From contig NC_051854.1 of NCBI RefSeq assembly GCF_905115235.1, positions 24,836,001 to 24,900,000 on the forward strand: a DNA stretch of 64,000 nt, in the 5' to 3' direction. The notes under the pieces are model-generated. The model worked only from the letters and a program-made list of their open reading frames with translations, was not told where the DNA came from and ran no database searches. Positions 45,660 through 58,300 of this stretch are shown piece after piece. The stretch is from Hermetia illucens. Lineage: Eukaryota; Arthropoda; Insecta; Diptera; Stratiomyidae. Numbering within the stretch: the first letter of the stretch is position 1; each line of letters begins with the position of its first letter. The position numbers and the translations under genes are program-made.

Positions 45660-46560
45660 GGCCTCAGTGGCGCAGGTGCTAATGGTACCTGCATTATCTG
45701 AAGCGAGGCCTGAAACCAGAAGAGGCATTTAAGCAAGCTCAGGACAAACCTAACTTATCTTCATCCGATCCAAGAAAGCGGCGAACAGCGGAGATTAGCC
45801 CACATGAGGGGAATGCTTCCAAAAAACCCAAACCTGAAACCGAGATGGGGGAAATTCCGGGTAGGTCAGGGGTGAGGGCAGGAGCCCGGAAGCCCGCTAT
45901 TAACTATGCTAGTGCGATCAAGGGCATTCGACTCGCCATACTGCCAAAAACGTTTCCCAAGCAAATACTCACTCGGAGGAGCAGCAAGCTATCAACGACC
46001 TTATCGTCAGGCACATGTGCAGGGGATGGGTGCCAAACTCGTGATCATCAGGATGCGGTTTCGACCAGATCACACAGTGGTGGCCTCCGCGACGGAGGAC
46101 ACTTCGGAGTGGCTTAGGACTATAGTTCCTTAATTGCCAGGCTGGGAATGAGCAGAATTGTCGATATGTGCTGGGGATGATATACCAGGAGCACACATGG
46201 TGACAGTGTTTCCTAAAGCCGCAGCACTAGAGACGAAAGATCTTATGGGCCTTCTAATTGCCGCCATACGCGATTATCGAGAGTCTTTAGAATAACGCGG
46301 AGATCAAGGGTGGACTCCCCACGATCGGATGGATGACCATTCCCTGGAGACAATCAAACGTCGAAGTTGCCATATCAACTACAGATTTGGCAGCATACCT
46401 GTGCCCATCCACAGGCAAGCTCCAAGGATAACATTGGAATAGCGCTGGTTCAGAAGCCCTGTGTGTACCGGGGGCAGATTCGCGGTTTGCAAGGCGTAAA
46501 CATGCAGGCAATTTGGAACTCCCCTTGTGAAAAAACCAAGAACTTGCATCATACTTAAAC
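45660..46560 (+). mobile_element. LINE ORF1-type (DUF4780-like) remnant
   Basis: Two frames give INYASAIKGIRLAILPKTFP (near 45897-45955), KLVIIRMRFRPDHTVVASAT and TSEWLRTIVP (46030-46130), then DDHSLETIKRRSCHINYRFG (46330-46390). I associate this pattern with DUF4780, a domain found in ORF1-like proteins of insect retroelements. One shift of frame near 46010 and at least one stop near 46130. Which LINE it belongs to is not certain; an R1-like C-terminus lies downstream at 47638. Confidence 0.5.
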
Positions 46561-46579
46561 GTAATTTAAAATATGTCTT

Positions 46580-47150
46580 TCATTAGTCGCTCCGAAATAA
46601 AAAGAATAATAAGCAATCTCGGGAGAACGGATTAGAGCTGTTATGCAAGGCACCGGAGCAACAACATGGCTCACCCAAAAAGGGGCCGTGATATCCGGAG
46701 CAAACTCGAACTGGGAACAGTGGGGGAAGACCAAAACAAAGTCTTCGATGACGCATATGAGGCAAGTTGTCCGGCTAATCAGAATGAGAACACAGGTACA
46801 AAAACTTTTCAACCGCGCAAAACAAACCAGAGACTGGCAAAGGTAAAAAATGCATATAGCAACGCGATCAGCTTTAGGGAATTCTGTGAGGGGATCGAAC
46901 AAACCATAGAAGCAATCAGGCTGTACAAACCTATAGTCAAAGACAGGGCAATATCTTCTGTCGGTCTGAAGAAGAAAGATGGGACATTTACCGAGAATGA
47001 GGAGGATCAAGTACAGAACTCATTTTCCGGCGTCCTACTCCACAGCAGAAGGCGACAATATTCTGCCAAACACTCCAACAACGAACAAAAGGGGAAGAAA
47101 GGAGAACTCGAAACTAACAAAAGAGGTATGCTCGGGAGCTAGGGGAGGGG
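46580..47150 (+). mobile_element. LOA-clade LINE linker fragment
   Basis: Reads VQKLFNRAKQTRDWQR (46796-46845), then SFREFCEGIEQTIEAIRLYK and GLKKKDGTFTENEEDQVQNS (46965-47020), the segment between endonuclease and reverse transcriptase in LOA elements; compare [20 protein letters not shown] at 34460. It stops before the RT, where an RTE fragment begins. Confidence 0.6.
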
Positions 47151-47154
47151 GGCC

Positions 47155-47637
47155 CTGCACATCAATGAAGGCAAGGCGAAATATATGATTGCAACGTCAA
47201 TACCAAAAACAAAAGGACCAACAACATCAAATCGCACTGGTCAAACGAGAATAATAAAGATACGAGGCTACAACTTTTAATTTCTCCTATCTAGGGTCGA
47301 AAATCACAACCGATAATAGCTAGCGGTTGTAAACAGCCAACAGAGCCTATTTCAGCTTACAAAAACTGTTCCACTAGAAAGCTCTTACTGTACAAGAGAT
47401 GATCCTGCCAGTCCTTATGTATTCATCGGAAAGTCTATAAGGGCAATATCTATGGTAGAAAAAGAAGACCAGGCAGACCCTGCCTAAAATGGAGCGATGG
47501 CGTAGGCCAGGACGCCAGACAGCTTTAAGGGATATTGAATTGGTGGACGTCGGCACAAAACCGGAATGTCTGGTGTTCCTTACAAAGGTAGGCCTAGATC
47601 GAATTCCGGTTTTTGCACTGTTGATGATGATAATGAT
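47155..47637 (+). mobile_element. RTE-type LINE (family A), rearranged 3' piece
   Basis: Starts at LHINEGKAKYMIATSIPKTK, continues through GSKITTDNS wording and QKLFH to about 47420, then lacks the block coding [13 protein letters not shown] and resumes at [18 protein letters not shown] wording (47435), ending TTGATGATGATAATGATGA. So it is both truncated and internally deleted. It separates the LOA fragment from the R1 fragment. Confidence 0.7.
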
Positions 47638-48200
47638 GAGAGTGATTTGTGGCTTTCGAACGATATCAGATTACACGGCGTTAGTTATAGTCGGGCTGTT
47701 GCCGGCAGACATCTTGGCTGAAGAGATGAAATGAATCTACATTAGGAGAACGACAACTCAAGGCGCCGTGAAATTGATCAAGAGTGAAGAAAGGGCATCA
47801 TCAATGGTTAGATGACAGGCCCGATTGGATAGCTCAACGAAAGGCCGATGGACGCGTAAGCTGAATGCGATCATCCGTATGTGGGTCAATCGTAGTTATA
47901 GTAGTTACCAGCTAAGGCAAATTTTATCTAATGACAGTGGATATCGGAAATATCTACACAGGCTTGGACATGACGATTCGCCAGCATGCCCAATCTGTCC
48001 AGGCAAGGAAGAAGACGCAGAGCGTGGAATATTGCATATTGCAGTCGCCTCGCGACGTAGAGAACCATCATTCTGACCGTGCATCTTCTGGTGGAGCGCA
48101 TGCTTCAGTCGGAAAACAAATGGCAGGAATTACTGACAAACGTAACTGAAGTACAGAAATAGCCAGACGGGAATCGTAGCAGTTCCAGGGGTGAGCGATT
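47638..48200 (+). mobile_element. R1-clade LINE C-terminal fragment
   Basis: Frame 47640-47730 reads VICGFRTISDYTALVIVGLL and PADILAEEMK, equivalent to the block in the R1 copy at 38900-38750 on the other strand. Then come DSSTKGRWTRKLNAIIRMWV and the zinc tail GHDDSPACPICPGKEEDAER at 47960-48030. This is the R1 ORF2 3' end without the rest. Confidence 0.75.
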
Positions 48201-48529
48201 GAGGGATGAACGGGTGCGGTTTCTGCTGATGTGTAAGGAAAAATTCCACATCCTGGCTTAGCCCCAAAAGAAGTTGGGAGGACGTAAAGCACATGAATAG
48301 TTGATCATTTGATCATTTGAATGATGGCGTATAATTGAAAACACATAAGCATTTGCACACATTGTCTTTTATCATCACCCGAATGGATAAACATGATGCT
48401 ACTTTAGATACAAGAAGGGCATTTATTTAACCACTTAAAGTTTGCTGGACCCCCTATATGAAGATGAAAAATTATGCAAAAATATGCTAACAATGAATGG
48501 CACAATGCACCCATAGAACTACACAAAAT

Positions 48530-49160
48530 AGTACTAAGCGCACATGTCCACCGCGTATCTAAATATACTCACATGCGCCCAAACATTCGACATAAACATG
48601 TCCGCGTGCTGCACATCGTTTAAGCAATTGAAATCAACAAGTGCAAGATGACGAAATTTATATTTGAATTGTTCACATAATCCCAAATCAGAAGTGCCCG
48701 TAAGCAACCCAATGACTGGGGGAATTAAGGCAAATATAACGTTAGGAGTGCGCATTCAAGGACCAATCTCTGCTGGAAGTTTATTAATCAAATCACCCAT
48801 TTCCGGTGCGGAGTAAAAGCGCTACTTATTTTGTCAACCTTTAATAATGTAAACCTACATAAATGGATTTGGTAAATGTTGGGTAGATTGTGGGCCAAAC
48901 TGTGGCCCACGTACCTGGATCAATTTGGCTAAATTGTTGAGGAAGGGAAGTGATGCTATGATTATCGAGAATTTCGCGTTTTTCAGAATGAAGAGGCACA
49001 GGGTACCTTAGTAATAGAAAATACGCTTGGATGATAGTCTTGGTTTTCCATTGTAAAAGCTTCAATTGAGAGGATATGCTAGAAAGAAATTGTTCCTCCT
49101 TCCAAGTTTTCCGTACTGAGAGAGAGAGGGTAAATTCGTCACGATAGAGTACCACTGATA
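48530..49160 (-). pseudogene. Unrecognised coding-like block, possible old gene or transposon
   Basis: Minus-strand stretches look coding: a 104-codon frame at 49155-48841 containing YPVPLHSEKREILDNHSITS and LPQQFSQIDP with a splice-donor-like GTACGT after it; SAPEMGDLINKLPAEIGP at about 48812-48758; and a 73-codon frame at 48755-48534 with NVIFALIPPVIGLLTGTSDL and FRHLALVDFNCLNDVQHADM. Frames differ between the stretches. I do not recognise the family. It lies 225 bases upstream of the SLC5 gene in the opposite direction, so a divergent host gene or its remnant is possible. Confidence 0.3.
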
Positions 49161-49383
49161 TGAAGTGCTCCTCTAGATTCAGTCTAAAGCGCTTAACATC
49201 AGGTTTGCCAAGTGAAAATTCTATTATCTATCACCAAATAGATAGTATCCGATCGTAGAGCAGTCCTCACTCTCGTTAACCAAGTAGCACCACGGTTTCG
49301 GAGTAGATGTTCGCGTAAAAGACAAGTATCCTTCCGTTAATTTATAGTGTATCCCTTTAAGTAGATTTCTTTCCAATAAAACA

Positions 49384-52300
49384 ATGTCAGATAATATCCA
49401 AGATGTTATATCGCATCTGCAACGGTTCTCGTGGCCTGACTATCTCGTATTCGTATCTATGCTTCTACTATGCATTTTTATCGGTATCTATTTCGGATTT
49501 ATGCAAAAAACCATTTCCGAATCGGATTACTTAATGGGCGGTCGAAATATGATGGTGTTTCCGATCGCGTTGTCCCTGGTGGCTAGGTAATTGGACTCAG
49601 TAATTTCTCAATTAAACTATCAAGTGCTCATGGGAAAGCTAACAACGATATTTCTTCTTGTAAAAGTTTCATATCCGGAATAACGCTGCTTGGATTACCC
49701 ACTGAAGTTTACTCGTATGGAATACAATATGTTTATGTTTCGGGTGGTGTTATCCTGATGGGATTTGTGATGGGTTTGGTCTACCTCCCAGTCTTCCATG
49801 ATCTGTGTATTACTTCGACGTATGAGGTGCTTAGTTAACTCTATTTATTGCATGAAGAGTACAAGTTGCCAAGTGCATGATGAAAGTGGTTACATCATAT
49901 TATCACATCACATATTAGCATATGAACACATCATTTCGAAATCAAGGTTTACTAAAGGAATGAAACGGTGAAGGAATCTTGAGGAAACAAAACAAATAGC
50001 GCCTTAGTGCTGCTTGGAATAGTGAAATTGTAATTTATAAAATTTACTCGCGGCATTGTTTATTTTTGGAAACAATTGATTCCTAACCGAATTATTAAAA
50101 AATTGTGCAGCTTTATCGAAACCAGACAGTCTCAATAGTCAAGCCCTTCAGCAGTTATCGCAAGCGGAGCATTTGGATGGTGACGCCCCCAAGTATCCAA
50201 AAGGTTATCAAACTGGAACATCTAAGAAATTACTCTGCAGTGATTTAAATTACAAAGTCTCTGAACAGACTGCGCGGTACCAAACAGTGAAAAGACTTTG
50301 TGAAAGAGCTTCTTCCAAGGAAGTGTTCCTTAGCGCGATTATTTCCGAGTCTTCCCCATGGCAATCTTATAGTGACTATAGTTAATACTATATATTTATC
50401 GCTTGTGGAGGTTTCTTGGCCGTTACTGTTTTAGGGGACATATCATCATCATCAACGGCGCAACAACCGGTATCCGGTCTAGGCCTGCCTTAATAAGAAA
50501 CTCCAGACATCCCGGTTTTGCGCCGAGGTCCACCAATTCGATAGCCCTAAAAGCTGTCTGGCGTCCTGACCTACACCATCGCTCCATCTTAGGCAGGGTC
50601 TGCCTTGTCTTCTTTTTCTACCATAGATATTGCCCTTATAGACTTTCCGGGTGGGGTCATCCTCATCCATACGGATTAAGTGACCCGTCCACCGTAACCT
50701 ATTGAGCCGGATTTTGTCCACAACCGGACGGTCATGGTATCGCTCATAGATTTCGTCATGGTGTAGGCTGCGGAATCGTCCATCCTCATGTAGGGGGCCA
50801 AAAATTCTTCGGCGAATTCTTCTCTCGAACGCGGCCAAGAGTTCGCAATTTTTCTTGCTAAGAACTCAAGTTTCCAAGGAATACATGAGGACTGGCAAGA
50901 TAATAGTCTTGTACAGTAAGAGCTTTGACCCTATGGTGAGACGTTTCGAGCGGAACAGTCTTTGTAAGCTGAAATAGGCTCTGTTGGCTGACAACAACCG
51001 TGCGCGGATTTCATCATCGTAGCTGTTATCGGTTGTGATTTTCGACCCTAGATAGGAGAAATTGTCAATGGTCCCAAAGTTGTATTCTCCTATCCTTATT
51101 CTTCTTCGTGTTTGACCAGTGCGGTTTGATGTTGTTGGTTGATTCGTCTTCGGTGCTGACGTTGCCACCATATATTTTGTCTTGCCTTCATTGATGTGCA
51201 GCCCAAGATCTCGCGCCGCCTGCTCGATCTGGATGAAGGCAGTTTGTACGTCTCGGGTCGTTCTTCCCATCATGTCGATATCGTCAGCATAGGCCAGTAG
51301 TTGGGTGGACTTGAAGAGGATCGTACCTCTTGCATTTACCTCAGCATCACGGATCACTATCTTCAGGGCCAGCTTAAAGAGGATGCATGATAGGGCATCC
51401 CCTTGTCGTAGACCGTTGTTGATATCGAATGGTCTTGAGAGCGATCCTGTTGCTTTTATCTGGCCTCGCACATTTGTCAGGGTCAGCCTAGTCAGTCTTA
51501 TTAATTTCGTTGGGATACCGAGTTCTCTCATGGCCGTGTACAGTTTCACCCTGGCTATGCTATCATACGCGGCTTTAAAGTCGATGAACAGATGGTGCAA
51601 CTGTTGTCCATATTCCAACAGTTTTTCCATCGCTTATCGCAGATTTTCTCTCTGCTGCTGTTGCTGATTTGCCTGGAGTGAAGCCTCTTTGGTATGGGTC
51701 AATGATGTTCTGGGCGTATGGGGCTATCCGGCCTAGCAACATAGTGGAGAATATCTTATAGATGGTACTCATCAACGTGATACCTCTATAATTGCTGCAT
51801 TGTGTGATATCTCCCTTTTTATGTATGTGGCAGGTAATGCCTCGTTGCCAATCGTCAGGCATTGATTCGCTGTCCCATACCTTGAGCACAAGTTGATGAA
51901 CCATTTGGTGTAACTGGTCGCATCCATATTTAACCAATTCGGCTGTAATTCCATAGGCTCCTGGCGACTTATGATTTTTTAGCCGTTGAATTGCACAGAC
52001 TGTTTCTCCTAAACTTGGTGGTGGCAGTATTTGTCCGTCGTCTTCAGTTGACGGGACCTCCAACTCGCCGATGTTCTGGTTGTTTAGTAGTTCATCAAAG
52101 TATTCAACCCATCGTTCCAATATGCCCATTCTGTCAGAAATCAGATTTCCCTCTTTGTCTCGGCAGGATGAGCATCGAGGTGTATAAGGCTTCATCCTGC
52201 TGACTTGTTGGTAAAACTTCCGCCTTCGGGCCTGCTGCAGTTGCTCCCTGTACTTTTCGAGTTCACAGACTTGTTGGTTCTCCCAGGCTTCCTTTTTCCG

Positions 52301-55300
52301 TCTGTGAAGTCGCTTCACCGCTCGACGGAGTTCGTGATAAGTCTCTGCGCATGCCCGCGTTCTTTGAGAATGCAACATTACTCGGTGTGCGGCATTCTTC
52401 TGTTCCCTTGCTAGCTTACATTCATCGTCAAACCAGCCGTTCCGACTCCTTTTGCGGTTGGGGCCAAGTATGCTTGTGACCGTATCCATGATAACGTTCT
52501 TCAGGTGATTGTGAAGATCATTTGTTGATGCTTCATCTCCAGGTCCTCTGTTGACTGCGGTTATTGCGGCATCCATTTCCCTCTTATAGGTGTCGCGGAG
52601 GGTTGTGATGTGGATGGCTTCAGTGTTCACTCTCACCTGATTGTCAGAGGGGATTCTAGGTGGTATTGTTATTCGAGCTCGGAGCACCATGCCAACGAGA
52701 TAGTGATCCGAGTCTATATTCGCCTCCCTATATGTTCTGACATTCATCAAGGCTGAGAGGTGGCGGCGTTCGATCAACACGTGGTCAATTTGGTTGAAAG
52801 TGGTCCCGTCTGGAGAGGCCCACGTATGTTTGTGGACCGCTTTCCGCGCAAACCAGGTACTTCCAACAACCATTTCGTGTGACCCTGCTAATTGAATAGT
52901 CCGCAGTCCGTTATCATTTGCTTTTTCGTGTAAGCTATTGGAGCCAACGTATCGCCTGAATACGGGCTCCTTTCCTACTTGGCTGTTAAAATCCCCAAGT
53001 ATGATTTTGATATCATATCTGGGACAGGCTTCGAGGGTTCGTTCTACTGCCTCGTAGAAGGTATCCTTCTCCGACTCTGCAGTCTCCTCAGTAGGGGCGT
53101 GAGCGTTTATGAGGCTTATATTTCTAAACTTGCCTCGCAAGCGCAGAGTGCATAGCCGTTCGCTTATGTTTTCAAAGCCGATAACAGCAGGTTTCATTTT
53201 TTGACTACAACATATAGAGTAGACAAAGCTTCTACAATTTTACTCCTTTCCTCCTTCATTTACGAAGGACCATTTGTTATATCCTTGTCTTAAAGGCAAG
53301 TAATAATCTTCAATGGTAAAATACTAAGTCCTTTCTCGTGCACAAAATTTGCACCTGTTCCAGTATATGTAGATCAAAGTAAACTATTTACTTCTGATCT
53401 CGCGACATCAGTGAACGAGTCTTCGTGAATAAATTTGCGTCAGAGAAACCTGATTCACTTAAAATTCACCGCATAAATAACAAGAAGTAAGATAGGGAAA
53501 GTAGCCATTTGAAAGTTTAGTTTATTTCAATTATGATTATGATTGTGAAATGAAGTGTGCCAACGAACACTTTCATTCAGGAAATGTTTCGCACATTTTG
53601 TAAAAAGTTGGATTTAATCGTAAATAAAATCAAAATTAAATGCTGAGATCTGAGAAGGAGATAAATCAAATATAGTCGAAGTTAAGTTAATGACATTTAA
53701 CAAGTCTCAAAAAATCTTAGGACGCCCACCTCAGCCAACGCACCAGGATAAGCCCCCGATCATGTCGAGAAATGAGCAAGGGCTCTTGACACATGGGAGG
53801 CGTCAGGACATAAGTAAATTATTCGGAGTTATACCGATGCATGTATGTACCTTAATCACACAATTCATTTCTTTATCGACTGTCTGGTGAATCCATATAT
53901 GGGGCACTCACACAGAAAATGTTCAATGGATTTCACATCCTCATTACAGGATGGACAAATATTATCTTGCAGATTATTTCCTATTCTGAACATATGCTTA
54001 GCTAGTGAATCATGGCCAGTCATGACGTCCACAATACTACTGAAAGTCTTCCTGCTTTTCTAGGGGATAAACTTAGCAGTCCGATTGATTCTGACAGGAA
54101 AGTTTGGTGTGTTTAGCAGCTTGATCCTAGTTTTCAGTTCATAATCATTATCATCAACGACGCAACAACCGATATCTAGTCTATGCCTGCCTGAATAAGG
54201 AACTCCAGACACCCTGGTTTTGCGCTGAGGTCCACCAATTCGATATTCCTAAAAGCTGTCTGACGTCCTGACCTACGCCATCGCTCCATCTCAGGCAAGG
54301 TCTACTTCGTCTTCTTTTTCTACCACGGATGTTGCCCTTAGAGACTTTCCGGGCTGGATCATCTTCATCCATACGGATTAAGTGGCCCGCCCACCGTAAC
54401 CTATTGAGCCGGATTTTATCCACTCCAGACACCCTGGTTTTGCGCCGAGGTCCACCAATTCGATATTCCTAAAAGCTGTCTGACGTCCTGACCTACGCCA
54501 TCATTCCATCTTAGACAGGGTCTGCCTCGTCTCCTTTTTCTATAATAGATATTGTCCTTATAGACTTTTCCGGGCAGGAGTATCCTCACTCGAAAGCGAC
54601 CAAGAGTTCGCAACTTTTCTTGCTAAAAACCCAGGTCTCCGAAGAATACAGTAAGAGCTTTGACCCTATGGTGAGACGTTTCGAGCGAAACAGTTTTTGT
54701 GTGTGACGATTTTATCGTCACAGCTACTATCGGTTGTGATTTTTGATCCTGGTTAGGAGATGTCTCAAACTTGTAGTCTCCTGTCTTTATTGTTCTCGTT
54801 TTTGGCGCTGACGTTGCCCCCATATATTTTGTCTTGCTTTTGTTAATGTGCAGTCCCAAGTCTCGCGCCGTCTGCTCGATTTGGACGAGACCCTACATCT
54901 TGACTTGTTCTTCCCATGTCGATACCGTCAGAATAGGCCAGGGGCTGCGTGGACTTGAAGAGAATAGCGCCTCTTGCATTAACATCTGCATCGCAGATCA
55001 CTTTTTCTATGGCCAGGTTAAAGAGGATGCATGATAGAGCATCCCCTTGTCTTAGACCGTTGTTGGTGCTGAATGGTGGAAGAGTGATCCTGTTGCTTTT
55101 ATCTGGCCTCACACATTGGTCAATGTCAGCCTAGTCAATTTTATTTATTTCGTCGGGATACTGAATTCTCTAATGACAGTGTACAGCCTTACCCTGGCTA
55201 TGCTGTCATAAGCGGCCTTGAAGTTGATGAAAATATGGTGCAACTGATGGTCATATTTTAGCAGTTTTCCCATTGCTTGCCGCAGAGAGAAAATCTGATC

Positions 55301-58300
55301 TGTTGCTGGTTTGCCCGGAATGAAGCTTTTTTAGTATGGGTCAATGATGTTCTGCGCATATGGCGCTATTCGACCTAGCAATATAGTGGACAATATCTTA
55401 TAGATGGTACTCAGTAACGTGATATCTCTATAATTGCTGCACTGCGTGATATCTCCCTTTTTATGTGTGGGACAGATAATGCCTCGTTGCCAATCGTCAG
55501 ACATTGATTCGCTGTCCCACAACTGGTTTTTTCCTTAATTTCTGAAGTTCACAGACTTGTTGTTGGTTCTCCCAGGCTTCGTTGTATGCAGTATTCTCCC
55601 GTTGCGTTGCTAGCTTACATTCATTGTCGAACCAGCCGTTCCGACTTTTTTTGCGACTGGGGCCAAATATGTTTGTGGCTGTATTAATGATAACGTTCTT
55701 CAGGTGGTTGTGAAGATCATTTGTTGATGCTTCATCTCCAAGACATTTGTTCACTGTGGTTATTGTTGCATCCATTTTCCCGAAGGACTGTTCTGTGGAT
55801 GGCTTCAGTGTTCACTTTCATCAGATTCTCAGCGGGGATACTACGAGGTGTTGTTATTCAACCTCGGTCCATTCATGACAATGATATAATGATCCGATTC
55901 TATATTGGCCCCCTTACATCTTCTGACATTCATGAAGATTGAGAGGTGACGGCGTTCAATTAGCACGTGCTCAAGTGGTCCCGTCTGGGGAGGCCCATGT
56001 TTGTTTGTGGACCGCTTTCCGCACAAACCAGGTACTTCCAGTTCAGTTATTGTTGGTATCCTTATGTAAGCTATGGGAGCCAAAGTATCGCACTCCGTCC
56101 CTACTTGACTGTTGACACCTGCAAGTATGATTTTGATATCATAGCTGGGTCAGGCTTCGAGGGTTTGTTTTACTGCCTCGTGGAAGGTATCCTTCTCCGA
56201 TTCTGGGGGCTCCTCTGTAGCGGCGTGATGGTTAATGAAACTTATATTTCCAAATTTGTTACTATTCGTTCCGTTTTCAGGCGCCGGAGGCTCTCCTTCT
56301 TCGTCTGCAGTTTTTCATTAAGAAATAACCCCCAACAATCACCACGTAGAGGTAGAGTTAGGGTTTGGCAGTGGGGCTTTTGGTGTTAGTTTACCAAGCG
56401 CTTCCCGGGTTTTATGCTCCATCGTGGGAACCAATCCACGTGGGATCTATATGGCTCTTTTCAATTGCAGCAGTTTCTGCTTAAACACCAATTGCTAGTT
56501 TGAGTCCCGGCAGGGGGAAATTGACCCCTGCTAAGGTATCCCAGATTCCACTACTGGATCTATTATAGTAAAAGAGTTCAGACGATTTCTATATTATTGA
56601 ACGATTTCTGAAGTGATAAAAGGACTACTCAACACTCTCGCTGTAGCTTGATTATCACTGCAGATTGCGATGTGCTTGCCCTTTAACGGCTTGTCAATGA
56701 AAGACCGCTGTATACTGTCCCAAGCGGAAGGCTCACTTCTCGTTTCTATTCGAAACATAGATGCCTGCTCCAAAACACTCTTCGGTTTTTGAGTCATCAA
56801 TGAAGAATACCTCCCTATATCCTGCCACAAAATCTTCTGGTACATCCCAGTTTTCTCTACGTTTAAGGATAACTTCATTTCTTCTACCAAACATATGTAT
56901 GGAGATCCGAAAATCAGAATAAACTGGATTCACCACTCCAGGAAACTCTCCTAATTCTGTGTACCCCCAAGTTTTCCGTTCTTTCTTCATAGACCTAAAC
57001 CAATTATCTATGAATGCTCTCATTACAGTGCTCTGAATATATAAATCCAAGAGATGGAATTTGAATAATGCATTTAGAGCTGCGCCGGATTAATTGCTCA
57101 TAGCACCAGTAAAACCCAGATATAGAAATCTTTGCAGTGAGGCTAATGTACAGGAAAACTCTTTCGTTCCAAATTAACGGGCGCTTAAATCCTCATTTCG
57201 AGGCAAAGGTTGGCCTGCACAGACCATAAGCTACGAGAACGACGGAATTAAAGTGAACTGTGTAAAAACAATGATAGAGGGCGAAACTTATAAAAGAAGG
57301 TGAAATAACGTTTTTTTTTTCAAGTATACATTTTTCTTTCCGTAGTAACATTTTTTTGCCTTGTAAAATAAAGAGGAAGTGAGCAATGTTATGCAGTTTG
57401 TTTTACTTATTAAAAATTAATTAAATTAAAAACCATTAAATTTAAATTGGATTTAATTTAATTTAAATTTAGAAATATTTGAATTGGACAAAATATGTGA
57501 TCACCAGAGCTCCGGGTGAAGAATTAGGTTATTTATATTCAATATTACTTATATTCTTTCGTCGACGTGAATCCCCTTGTTCGTTTGATTATTTTCAGAT
57601 CCGATGCGGACCCACGCATCGGAAAAGACACGTTGATTTTGTAAGAATGACAGGTCAGTGATCGAAGAGCTCAAAGGACCCACCCCCCTTCGTCCACATT
57701 CCCGAGCCTAGCTAGCACAGAGGCGTGCAAGAACGTATCAACTGAGCGCTTTGATGGAGCTTCAGTATTTGCGGGCAGACCTTCACGGTCACTTAGTCAA
57801 TTTCGTTTAGACTTTGGGATAGCTCTTCCTCTAGATTGTCTTCGGTCACGCAGGATGATTGTTTGACTATTTAAATAATTTCGATTCATTACACCCGGTG
57901 TAGTGGCAGCATGCTGGGCGGGTAACCCCCAAAGTCCATCCCAATATTTTTTCGCTTATGTCACCGAAAACTGTATTGTGTGGACGCTCTGTTGAGATTT
58001 GCTCAGTGATCCCAACCCATTTCATCCGCTGCCTACGCGAACCTACTGAAGTGGTCGCTACAGATTCTAGCGAAACAACTGCAGCAGATTGAAACAATGT
58101 AATATTTACAGACTCTTACGATTAGTAGTTACTAGAATATTATACCATCGTCATTAACGTGAGCTCCAATCACATGCAGCCAATATGCTTGCTACCTCCA
58201 ACGAAACAGATGTGAGAGAAAGCTGAGGACAATTTTTCATCAGGGGTTCACCGAATTGTGTTGGCAGCATAGATAGAAAACACATAAAACTGCAATGTCC

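Larger units (their letters stand above)
53860..57150 (-). mobile_element. LOA-clade LINE fragment, split by an RTE insertion
   Basis: Minus strand, in two parts. Part one (57150-56281): [20 protein letters not shown] (equivalent to the post-RT block of the copy at 35870), [20 protein letters not shown], the RNase H segment [20 protein letters not shown] and [20 protein letters not shown], then further ORF to about 56290. Part two (54129-53860): [34 protein letters not shown] and the zinc tail [18 protein letters not shown]. The same order is continuous in the copy at 35950-36820. Several frame breaks. Confidence 0.75.

Noticed and set aside
57867-58097. Possible LINE N-terminal fragment containing SRRQRMKW
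   Set aside because: The match is only a few residues and the rest of the frame does not fit.
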